Both the position numbers and the translations under genes were made by a program. Under the pieces are notes generated by a model. The model saw nothing but the letters and a program-made list of their open reading frames with translations. It had not been told where the DNA came from and searched no databases. A stretch of 64,000 nt of DNA from Oxytricha trifallax (Eukaryota; Ciliophora; Spirotrichea; Sporadotrichida; Oxytrichidae): NCBI GenBank assembly GCA_000711775.1, contig ARYC01017260.1, positions 62,001 to 126,000 on the forward strand, in the 5' to 3' direction. This document shows positions 23,518 to 35,500 of this stretch, in pieces. Numbering within the stretch: position 1 is the stretch's first letter; each line of letters begins with the position of its first letter.

Positions 23518-26500
23518 TATTGAAAGATAATTTAAATAATAATTAATATATTTTCTATTCGAGGACAAATATTAAATTATTAATTTATTAATTGGATTTT
23601 CTTCATAAAAATTTATCTAATCCCAAAAAATATAAATATTTGAATAAATTGCTCGCTTTCAGCATCCGAAGTAACGACTGGCGACCAATCTTTCACCTTG
23701 TTGCCCTTTTCTTATTAACTTGAGCTTCCATTTTTTCCAGATGTGGATTTGCCTCCAGATATGTCTTAATCACTGTCTTGAACAATATTTTTAGATTTCT
23801 TCTTTTTTATTGTATGAGAAGATTTATCATTAAAGTTCTTAATTTAATATTAATTCAATTGAATTTGTTAGGAATCCTCTGACTTCTCTATTTTTTCATT
23901 TTCTTTGATATGGGACTTAGATGATATTTCTTAGGGATATATGATTATCCAAAAAAAGTATTAAATCTATAATAAATTACTCAATAAATGGATAGTTATT
24001 ATAAAAAATTACTAACAACTTTCAAATATTTTCTTTAACAATGATATGTTTGATATAAAAACATTATTTAAGAGAGATTTTCTAATTTAAGTCATTTATA
24101 TATTATTCAATTTTTACATATAAATTTTATTGCGATACATAAATTTAAACTACAAAGTATGTCAAATTTTTAATTCTTAATTTGAATTATTAATTTTGGA
24201 AAATTATTTTTTCAAATAGCAATAACTTTTTTTAAGTATCATTAAAGTCTTTCTTTTGTGGTGAATCTTCATGATTTGTGGCGCGATTCGACTCTATTTT
24301 CTGGGCTTATGATGAAGTTTTATATTTTGAAAGTTTCAAAGATTTATCTTAAATTCTAGAGGTACTTTTTGAACTTGCTTTTTTCTTATTAACTCTCTTC
24401 TTTGGACTGTTAATTGTTTCTTGTTAAATTATGTCATTATGATTAATATTATTATGGGGAGGAAATATTTTGATGTAAATAAGTTTAAAATTTTCAATTC
24501 GAAAAAATTATGATTGCCATACATTTACAAGTTTAAAATTCATATGAAAATGGAAAAAATCACCATTTAATTATTTTGATAATTGTTATCTTATTTTACT
24601 CCAAATGAAATTCCAGTGCTGATCATTCCTAAGTTGTCAATAATTTTAGAATCAATAATAGATTTTTTGCTATTTCTGACAATCTTTTTCAAGGAAGTCG
24701 TTAAATCTATATTTCCGCTTTTCATAGTCTTCATTGTTTTAAATTTATGATTTTAGTTGAGATCTAAGATGTTTCTATCAAAATATGGAATCAAATCTCT
24801 TTAGAAATTGGAAAGCGTTAGCTCTGCAATCGAATCAGCTATTCTGATTTTTTTGAGTGTAACCCACATTTTAATTGAATAAAATAACAATTATCAAAAT
24901 TAATGTCATTAAATTACATAAAAAATTTTAACTCACAAATTTAATTAATTTTATATTATATATAGATATGTATTGAATTAAAATAAAACTTATTAAAAAA
25001 TAATTATAAATACTTAATATCATTTAAAAAACTATTTTATAATGAAATTTATCTACAAAATTAATACATTATACTAATAAAAATCAAAATTAAACTTCAT
25101 TTCCATTAGGAAACATAATCTAATTTTTTTCTTCAATTTTTTAATGTATTTTTCTTAAAAATTATTTCATTGTTTTATAATAATTATCCCCCTTTTTGAG
25201 ATACCTAACCATATCAAATTCCTTTGAAAGTTTATCGACTCCTATTTAATATAGAGTCTCCTTAATATCTTTTCCATTTTGCATACCAAATATGCTGAAT
25301 AATTTCAATGTGACTTTTTTATATTGAAAATTAATTTATAGCTGTAATTTCAATTAAAAAAATTTCGTATACAAATGTAAGTTGTAATAATTTAATATAA
25401 TAAAACAAATATATAAATAATGATACTCATTTTATCTGGATTATATTCAAATAATTTAAGCTATAATTTAAAAAAATTAAAATTCTAAAACAGTTAATAT
25501 TATTATATTTTTAGTAAAATAAAAGTATTCTTATTTAATAAAAAGAAATACATTGATAAAATACTAATGGTAATAATTATATCCCTAATTTCTTAAGTTT
25601 TGAACCTAAATACTCAGTGAATGAATAATTAAAATATTTTAGGTTTTCCAATTTGTTTTTTATTTTAAACTTAAAATTTAGCAATTAAATAAATTCTTTT
25701 ATAGAGCGATATTTAATTTAATTCATTTTATATATAATTAAATGTATATTAATATAAATTTATGTATAATTTAAATGAATAGAAATAATATGGGTTTAAA
25801 TTTCAATAGTCCTCTATCTGATGAGCTGCTTGCTTGACATACCTTTTAAACTAGCATTTAAAGCAAAATCTTAAATATATTAGCTATCTTAATTTAACAT
25901 GACTCTTTTTGAATCATCATTATTTTTTATATTTTATCCGTTCAACTAAGATGTACCTTTATAATATTAAATAACTAAAGTTTATAAATAATTATAAAAT
26001 AATATGTAAAATAAAATTAATTTATTCTTTAGAATGAAATTGTTATAAATTTTATGAGTTAAAATTTCTTGAATATTTTTGGACTATGCCTGTATTAATT
26101 AGTATATATTCTACAAATGCAAAATCATTTAAGCCATTAATTTGGATAAAAATACATTAATAAACAATCTTTTTACTGGAATAAATATATAAATTAAATT
26201 TGCTTAAATTATTAGATTTATCATTTTATACTGTAGGATACATTTGATTTGGTAAATTTAATTAAATAAAATAAATAATAATTGAAATTTGTGGTAGTTA
26301 ACATTTTGGAAACATAGATAATATAGTACTTGTTCGTTAGAGAATTCAAATTTAGATGGACTTTACTATTGTAGGAATACATTTGAAATTGGTAAAATCA
26401 TTCTAATTAAATTAATTATTATTCAAAATCTTGGCAGTTAAAGTTGGCCAATTTGAACGATCTTGGGCTCATTCGATAGAGAATTCAAAATTAGCTGGAC

Positions 26501-29500
26501 TTTACTATTGGCGGTACTATTTTATCGCATCCCTGGAGCGAGATAACTCGACTTTAATTAAACACCTTTAAATTCATTAAATTATACCCTCACATTAAAG
26601 TCGAGTTATCTCGCTCCAGGGATGCGATAAAATAGTACCGCCAATAGTAAAGTCCAGCTAATTTTGAATTCTCTATCGAATGAGCCCAAGATCGTTTAAA
26701 TTGGTCAACTTTAACTGCCAAGATTTTGAATAATAATTAATTTAATTAGAATGATTTTACCAATTTCAAATGTATTCCTACAATATTTGCGGATTCCTCT
26801 ATCTCATCCCTAGAGCTAGATAAATCAATTTTAATTATGTGTAATTTGTTTATTTTAATTTAATGCCAAAATTAAAATTTATTCATCTCGCTCTAGGGAT
26901 GAGATAGAGGGATCCGCCAATAGTAAAGTCCAGCTAAATTTGAATTATTTATCGAACAAGTACTATATTATCTCGGTTTCCAAAATGTTAACTACCACAA
27001 ATTTTAATTATTATTTATTTTAATTTAATTTAATTTCCTAAATTAAATGTATTCTTACAATTCTTGAAATAAAATGTACCTTTTTTCGAAGGATCTTAAA
27101 ATAGGCCAGGTATGCCATTTTTCCCTGTTTAAGTAATATTTTAATTTTAAGCATTCCCATTTTTACTATTTGAATTACCATACAATTCATGCACAGCAAA
27201 AATTAATAATATTTTACATTAATACTCCAATATAGAGTTCATAAATTTTTTAAATATTTAGATTTAGCAACAATCATTGTAATTAATAATTAAACCGAAT
27301 TAAGAAGAACATTTATTAAAAAAAAACAAATTTCAAAATTATAATATTGATAATGAGGTTCTGTGTTTATATAGTTAAAATACGTGCTTAATTTTATATC
27401 TCTAAAATCAGACCTATTAATTATAATTTAAGGTGTTAAAAATTCTAAACAGAAATTCATTGCTTAAATCGAATTCCATAAAATTATTATAATTTATTTT
27501 TAATAGACTTGTTATAATATTGGCAAAATTTTAAAGTTTAAATAATCTTGTTAATTTGAATATAAATTAGGAAAGAGATAGAAGTTTTTTAAATTAAATA
27601 TTTCATAATTTTTCATGAATATTAGCGACCTAATATTTAAATTTATTATCCATGTAGAGGAACAGTTTCTTCATAATTGATGTGAAGTATAAAACTTTTT
27701 GAATACGCCCTGTTAGCACTCTAAACAATATCATTCACAATTAAATTAAAAAGTGAAAAATAAATATCTTTAAAAACAGTATTAACTTTTCCTATTTATT
27801 AATAAAATTATTCAATTTATCAGAACTTAAATATGAAATTTTCATATTAAATGATTATCATAATAGTTAATATTTTTATTTATTTTGCAGATTATAATAG
27901 AGGCGAAACCTCCAGTAGCGGTAAGTGCATCTATTAAGTTATAGGTAGTCCTTTAAGTAACTTTGACGAGATCGTCAATCAGGAATGATTGCTATATAAA
28001 TAACTTCTTTGCTCCTCTCATCTAATAAGTTGACAGCTAATTTTTATAACAAATATTTTTTTAGAAATTTTTTAAATAGAATATAATTTTGCTAAATTTT
28101 TTATAAATTCAAATTTAGTTATATATTATATACGAGAAATCTAATAAAGAAACAATTTTAAGTAAGAACATGAAATATTTTTGGTTCATATTTAAATAAA
28201 AAGAGTAATGTTTTTAACGAGATTTATTAACTAATTCATTATATTTGTTATATCTAATCTCCTAGAAAATTAAAATTTATGAGTATTTCATCACTTTTAA
28301 AATTTGAAAATAAAGTGCATCCAAACTAATTTGAGTTTTATATAGTAAATTCCATAATTAAATAAAATCAAACATAGATAGATTTCACTGTTTTTTTTAA
28401 TTATATTTTATTCAATAAATCAATAACATTTGGGAATATTTAAATTAAAAAAATTCCTGAACTTTGTATAGTTAAGATTTTATTCATTAATTGTAGAAGC
28501 AAGCCATGAATCTTTGAGCTTAAGATAGTTTTCAGACAAGAAAAACCAGTCATATCTAGTATCATTTACAGAAACATTAAAATGAAAAATTTTTAGATAT
28601 AGTTAAATTTTTATATTCATAAATTAATTTTATTTTGATTTGTTAACGGAAAATTTGCTGTTTATATACTACTTTTTAGGGGACTTCTCTCAAATTCTCC
28701 AACATCAATATAAATATTATATAAATTTTTCATTACAATGAAATATAAAAAGTATCTCATTATTACACACAATTTTATTAATAAAATATTATTAAAGAAC
28801 TAACATTTTTTGTTAGTTCATTTTTCTCCGAATTACTAGCACGGGTAGTCTAGGGATTTATCATTGGGATTGGTACTTTGGTTGTCTCGATACTCCCTCC
28901 CCTTAATAATTATATGCTTATATAGAGGATTAAGGGATACTTTCTGAGTATCAAAAGCAAAGTAATCCCTACTCTCTCTTAGCCCTACCAAGTTTCATAA
29001 TTTTCCAAAGTCAGTGTACCTAAATATTAACACTTGTTTCCAGGCTCATTAATGTAGAGATTGAAAAGCGCGGTGACATAATTAACTTAAGAAATTGTCA
29101 CTGTGTTGTAGGCCTAGAGACTAGGGTGGAATCAGGATTCTCACTACTGGATAAACATGTGGTCAGGCACCTTCTAGAATGATTTAAGTTGTGATTATCG
29201 TCCATAATATAAGTTCTTCATTAATTTGCTAAATATCTTCATCATCAACTTAAGAAATTATATTATTAAGTAATATACTATTCAAGTAATCCTACGCTTA
29301 CTGTAAAATCCTAAATAATTGCATCTGATTCTTGAGTAGACTTGCACTCTAAAGATGAATAAGACTTTTTATAACTTTTATGTATTTAAGAAGCTCATTT
29401 ATTTAATTTTATATTTATAAGTAACTTTTTGAGGGTAGCGGTATCACAGTATGTGACTTCAAATCTGAACTTCTTGCTGTATAGAGACGATGGCTTGCCC

Positions 29501-31738
29501 TAAAGGTAAATGGTCTAAAAGTCAGGACAAAACCATCCTGTCATATTACTACCTATTCGATTTGGTTCTCCATTAAATCTATTTAATAATAAAAGTTTGT
29601 AAAGATTTTTATATCTATTGCAGGAATAATTTTTTTTGGGAAATTAATAAAATGAAAGATTTTTATTCGTAGCAGTTAACTTTCTTATTTAAACAAAGAC
29701 AATACGGTATTTGTTCTATAGAGAATTCAAAATTAGCTGGACTTCGCATTCCTAAATAGAGATAAAGCTAATTCGACTTTAATTTAGGCATTAAAATCAA
29801 CTAAACAAATCATCAAAATTAAAGTTTAGTAATCTCAGTCTAGGGATGCGAAAGTGGGGTATCACCAATAGTAAAGTTCCAGGTGATTTCATATTATCTT
29901 TCAAACAAGCACCAAATTGGCTAGGCTAGGACAAAGAAAACTGCCACGAATTAAATTGTTAATTTTTATTAATAATAATTTAATACCCCAAATCAAGTGT
30001 ATTCTTATTCAATATTATAATTTATTATCTATCATTTGTGCACTAGGTTGTATTCATATCTTTTATAATTTTATTTTCTTAAATATATAACAGGATATAA
30101 ATTTTTATTTAAAATATAATTAACTCATTTTTATTAAGTTTAACTCCTATACTAATTTTACTTTAAAAGCTAGTTTCTGATATTCAATAGTCACATAAAT
30201 TAAGATAGTGATTTATTTTAATTGATTTATAGAATTTAAATTAAATTTAATTTTATTTATTTGCCTTTTATTATTTTTTCGATATTTAAATTTTAAATAA
30301 ACCTAATATGAATAGCATCATAAAAAAATATATAGAAGATATATTTTATATTCTTCATAAATTAAAAATATCTTCATTTTTTATAAAATAAATTGCATTT
30401 AATGAATAAGTAAAATTAATGTATCTTAGTAAGTAATATTGCTAAATTTAGTTTATATCTTAATATATATTTAATGCATTAAATCATTACCACTTAATTT
30501 ATTAAGGATTATAAAAATATAATATAGAAATTATCAAAAAAATATAAATTATATGCGCTAATTAAACTAAAAATATAACAAAAATGATTTATAAACTTTA
30601 TTATAAATAAATTTATATAATTACAAAATAAATATAAAATTATAAATCTATATATAATAGTAAGCGGATATTCGCCAATCGAATAGTTTTTTTTCAAGCG
30701 AGTTTCAACGGAATAGAATCTTACTGAGAAATACTGATTCAAATTAGTGACTGCTGGATTGAATCCTGAATAAGACAAATAATAAGCAAAATCAAAGGTA
30801 TTCTGATTGAATTTATAGTCTGTTTAATCGTTGTATAAATCTCTCAAGTAACATAAATACATAATTTTTAAGAATAATTTACAAAATATTTATCAAGCAA
30901 TATATCTAAAAAAGATTGCAAATAATATTTTTTAATTTTTTAAAAAGATTGGCTTTGAAAATATTTTATATTAAATTAAAAAGAAATATCAAGCCATTTG
31001 TAAAATTAAGAGTCAATATTGTGACATAATAAATTATCGAAATAAAATAACTATAACCTTTAAGTATTAATATTTAGCTTTATTTTTATAGCTCAATTAA
31101 ATGATTTATAAATAAAAGAATTAAAGATTGCATAATTTTATGAGTCTTATGTTTTAATTTCAGCTTTTTCATTATTAATTAGTTTTATTATACTCTTCCC
31201 ATTCATAATTCAAACAAGGAGTCATATTGTAATTAAAATTTATAGTTTATAAGAGATGAATAATGAATCTAGATTATATTTTTGAGTGATATTCCAATTA
31301 TTGAATTTATAATTAAAAATTATATTGCTTGATTTATTCACATTTGAATGCAATTTTAATTAAAAATAATTTATTGTTAAAAAAGGAAGTTATTTTATTA
31401 TTTTGATTAGCAAGTAACTAGACTCAGTGATAACATATCTAATTATTTAATTAAAATTAATATATATAATTTCTATATAAATAGAATACTATTTTTAATT
31501 GTTTAGGATTATATCTATTCCTTTGTATCACATCATTCAACATGACCCCAAAATAGATAGTTAGTGAAAACACCGAAAGAATAGTCATGCAGCCTCCAAA
31601 CCCTGAAGTGAAAGTCTGATTGTTTTTGTAGGTAAGGGATACTGGGTAGCCAAACCTATCAATAGACCGAATTTAAGTCATACATGTATTAAAAATCCTC
31701 CCTTGTTTGCCTTTCTTTTTTTGGTCGTAAGACTACAT
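23518..31738 (-). CDS. Large membrane protein family copy B1
   Basis: Start ATG at 31738 (MQSYDQKKKGKQGRIF..). Blocks in order: SIDRFGYPVSLTYKNNQTFT, SGFGGCM and first membrane segment (LSVFSLTIYFGVMLNDV); YVITESSYL; LRDLYNDQTDYKFNQNTFDF and SGFNPAVTNLNQYFSV (30660-30840); RFNGEPNRIG, CPDF and KKFRFEVTYC (29400-29580); LECKSTQESDAII; IDVGEFERSPLK (28640-28720); YDWFFLSENYLKLKDSW; FLIDDLVKVTQRTTYNLIDA, ATGGFASIII second membrane region (27890-28020); RIQKVLYFTSIMKKLFLYMD (27640-27720). The tail follows at 25310-23640: IGVDKLSKEFDMV, KKIRIADSIAELTLSNFQ, IPYFDRNIL, then Lys/Ser-rich SPKKRVNKKKASS and WSPVVTSDAES. A nested MITE lies between the membrane part and the tail, another at 29623-30005. 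The tail is continuous where B2-B4 carry IESs. Exact stop uncertain (TGA at 23518 is one option). Function unknown. Confidence 0.75.
24850..25192. other. IES, 343 bp, pointer TTTTTGAG (CTCAAAAA on the coding strand), B1 only
   Basis: TTTTTGAG at 24850-24857 and 25193-25200. Excision gives DMVRYLKKIRIADS. B2, B3 and B4 read RHLKKIRVADS through this point without any insert, so this IES is private to B1. Confidence 0.85.
26236..27055. mobile_element. Palindromic MITE, outer copy, interrupted
   Basis: Arms beginning GGATACATTTGATTTGG (left) and ending AAATGTATTCT (right) with TA on both sides (26234-26235 and 27056-27057). The left arm includes AACATTTTGG and GTACTTGTTCG, repeated inverted in the right arm. 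It is split by the inner copy. TA duplication suggests a Tc1/mariner-type origin. Confidence 0.85.
26374..26778. mobile_element. Palindromic MITE, inner copy, 405 bp, nested in the outer copy
   Basis: Ends GGAATACATTTGAAATTGG and its complement, flanked by TA at 26372-26373 and 26779-26780. The two arms of about 180 bases are almost perfect inverted repeats (for example CGCATCCCTGGAGCGAGATA and its complement) around a short AT-rich centre. The near identity of the arms, better than in the outer copy, implies recent insertion. Confidence 0.9.
28840..29230. other. GC-richer island inside a B1 intergene/IES segment
   Basis: About 390 bases clearly richer in G+C than the rest, lying between the B1 blocks LECKSTQESDAII and IDVGEFERSPLK, where B4 has only AT-rich DNA. 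Minus-strand frames with coding sense are VTALFNLYINEPGNKC, and in another frame DYFAFDTQKVSLNP and YKHIIIKGREYRDNQ. The frames do not join directly. It could be coding sequence of another gene parked here, a transposon relic, or a B1-specific ectodomain segment. I cannot decide. Confidence 0.4.
29623..30005. mobile_element. Palindromic MITE, third copy, degraded
   Basis: Same internal motifs as the nested pair (CAAAATTAGCTGGACTT.., ..ACCAATAGTAAAGTTCC) and right end AAGTGTATTCT next to TA, but with many mismatches between arms. It lies in an AT-rich insert of B1. Confidence 0.75.
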
Positions 31739-32541
31739 ATAATTTTTGCTTCAAAAAGATAAAAATTAATAAAACTATTACAAATTTTGCAAAAATTAAA
31801 TTATAAGATAGATGAATAAGTATTATAGAATATTATATATTTTATTAATTTATAACTTGCTGTTGAAGATTAAAATAAAAGAAACACATAATGACTATAG
31901 TTAGAAAAAATAATCATATTTACAATTTTTAGAATATTAAATCTCATAATATAAATCTATTTTTAAATTAAACTAAACATCTAAAACAGTCAATTGTTAA
32001 TTTAGATTATTCTTCACTATTTTTTAAGAAATTTTTTTCTAACGATTCTAAAAATTATTCGATTTTTTCCATTTTTTATGATATGCAATTAATTATTAAA
32101 TAGTAATTACTCAAGCTTTTCTATGCAAAGATTTATAATATGAACTTATTCTTAAATCTCGAATTAATAATAGAAATTTAATATTTCTTTTGCTTATTTC
32201 ATTTACAATTGTATCATAATTTCACATAAAATTTTTAAGTATTGTGATGAGCTATATAACACTCTAAATATAATACAATTTTTAATTAATTATTTTATTT
32301 ATCTTCTATCAGTACACTATTTGAATTAGTTAGTTTCAATTTATTAAAACAAAACATTTATATAATAAGACTTTAATTTTTTTGTATTTGTTTTAAAAAT
32401 TTAATTCTCAGTATCATGCTTCAAATTTAATTTGGTTGAAAATGATTTTTTAAGTATTTGTATTCAGTATAAATATATAAGTCGTTTGATAAAATAAAGA
32501 AATTTATAACCTTTTTCACCTGATAAATTAATCACAACTTA

Positions 32542-35500
32542 TCATGCTTTCTATGGGAATCTTTATTTTTATTATAATTAAGATTTACATCTCTTTTGTT
32601 TCGGGGTGATTTATAATAATTAGTAAAAAATACTATATATAATTTGTAATATTAAATCTTATAAATTATTTATAATTTACTCTAGTCATCAGAGGTAACT
32701 GGAGATGAAGAGGAATCTATGAAATTACCGTTCATTTTGGGGTTTATGTTAATTCCCATATTTGTTTTATCTTGTATATTTGAATTCTAATATTCAATCT
32801 CATTAGTACTCTTTTTGCTCTTTCCTTCTAATTTCATTTTTGTGTAAAAATCGAGATTTATTGAATTAAATTAAATAACTCTGCTGAAAATTATACAGAA
32901 TTCCACTATACTGTAGATAAATAATTTAAGATTATTAGGCTGATTCAAATTTGAATCTTCAGACAAAGGATTAGAACTTGGAGTCTTATCTTTAGTCTTT
33001 GACTTTGACAATAATTACTTGCCAGTATCATTGAAATTTTTCTTCTTAGGGGACTCTATGTAATTTGTCATTTCATTCCCGTCCTGATCAAATTTTTGAA
33101 TTTTTGAGGTCGACTATTATTTTGTGTTTCTTTTCTTATGATTTTTCCTTGGGGAGACCTTGCCGCTTCCCTTCTTCTCATATTTATAAACCGTAAAATA
33201 TATAAACTCTCTCAATAAAATGAGGTAGTTTAATATATGTTTGATAAAAACTTCTGTTAATCGTCTGATATATTTTCTTCAGTAATGATTTTAGTTCTTT
33301 TTTTTCTTAACGATTCACTTCTAAACTCGCTTGCAGTTTCTTAGAGGACGACTAAGTTGTCAATTATTCTCTAATCAATTCTATAATAATATATGTTTAA
33401 ATTAGAATTTTATTTAATTTGCATTTTTTTCGACTTTATTCTCAAAGACTTTTTTTTTTAATTTTATAAGTAATGCATCTTATTAATTATTTACTAAGTA
33501 ACATTAAATAGTGAGGAAAATTCATTAAAAATAAATAAGAAAATTAAATGATTTATATAAATTTTCATTTTTTATTAAATAGCAGATTTTCTGCTGTCTA
33601 ATACTATTTATTTAAGGGAAGTTGCCAGTTCCTTATCTGTATTTAAAATTGAATTTTTAGATTTTAGCTTCAGGATCGAGTTAGTATGCCCATTCAAGAT
33701 ATTTATAATAAATGTAATAAATATATATTTCTGTCAAAGTAAGGTATGAGTTAAAATGTAAAAATTATATAAAAAATATATAAACTTACTTTAATAGAAA
33801 TGTTACAAAACTTTTTTTATCAATTTTATTTTAAATTAATTAAGCAATTATAATTTTGTTTTGACATATTTTGATATTAAATTAACATAAAACACTATTA
33901 ATCTATTTTAATTTAGAGTTATTTTTAACTTTTTAAAAAATATAAATACTATTTTTTAATAAATTTGTTTCTCAATTTATAACTAATACTGATTTTTTAA
34001 TGAATTTTATTAATTTTTTTTATGAGTTCTCTTTAGAATTATGAAATCAAATTATATTTTATAAGTTAGATACAGAAGAATTCTCTCTTAATGGGAATTT
34101 GATAAAGCATAATACTAATGCAATTTTGTGCAAATTATTAGAAGCAAATTAATTTTTATAATGGCAAGGAATAAAATAATATCGAAAATTGGTGCGTAAT
34201 AAAAATTTGTGGAATGCTTCCTCTTTTATATAATTTATTTAACTATAAAAAGGAAGCTCTAATTAGTCAATAGTTAAGCTCATTTTATAAATAAATTTAA
34301 AAGTGATATGTTTCAAATATTATCTGCTTTTATGAATAACTCATAAAAACATTATGAAAGCGTTAATTCTGCAACGGAATCGGCAACTCTAATCTTTTTG
34401 AGATGTCTTATCATATCGAATTCTTTTTATAACTTTTCTACTCTTATTATTTAGTAAATACGATTTTTAAAATAATATAACTCCTATTTAATATAGCAGC
34501 TCCTTAATATTTTATCTTTTTCTAAAACAGCAAAATCTGAACAAGTTTAATAACTTCGATTGTATATATTCCGTGAAGGTATAATTGAAGAACCTTAGCT
34601 GTTGTAATTTTGACTTCATTTCACTACATATATATATATATAAATATGTTTAAAAATATAAAGATTTCCATAGTCTTTTATCTCACTAATTAACCGTGAG
34701 ATAGGGGAGCTGCCTTATTCTCTACGAATTAGTATTCATTTTTATTAATATTTTTATTTATTAAGTCTCTCTAAGATGCATTCTCTTTATTATTTATTGG
34801 CTAATGATTAGCTTAAAATTAAATTAATCGCAATGAGATATAGAAATAAAATTACGATATAATTAGGTCCATGTTTATTTTGAGATTGGTATATGTTAGG
34901 AGGCTATTAAAGATTTTAATAGTTCTGACTTACTATCTACTAATTCTAAAATCCACTGTTTCCCTGGACCACCTAAGCATTATTGCTGTTCATAGCTAGC
35001 CTAAAAAGTTGATCTTTAAATTTATCATCCATGTAGAGATAGAGCTTTTTCATAATTGAGGTAAAATATAAGATCTTTTGAATTCGATTAGTTAGGAGTC
35101 TGAATATGATCATTCAATAAATACTCATTATAATTTTACTTTTTAATTTATTGGTTCTTTGTAGATTATAATAGAAGCGAAACCACCTGTAGCTGTTAGA
35201 GCGTCAATTAAATTATAGGTGGTTCTCTATGTTGTCTTAACGAGATCATCAATCAAGAAAGATTGCTGGAGGAAAAGTTTTCTGCCTGCTCTCTTCTGAT
35301 TAGTTGTAAGCAGATTTAAATGTAAATTTTATTAAATTAAATTACTAAAACTTAAACCTGATTTCTAACTTAGTGTAAGTTATATTCTTTGTTCCAATGG
35401 TTGAAGCCAACTATGAATCTTTAAGCACCAGGTAATTTTCGGAGAGGAAGTACCAATCAAACCTGGTATAAATTATTTTTAATAGTAAATTAAACAAATA

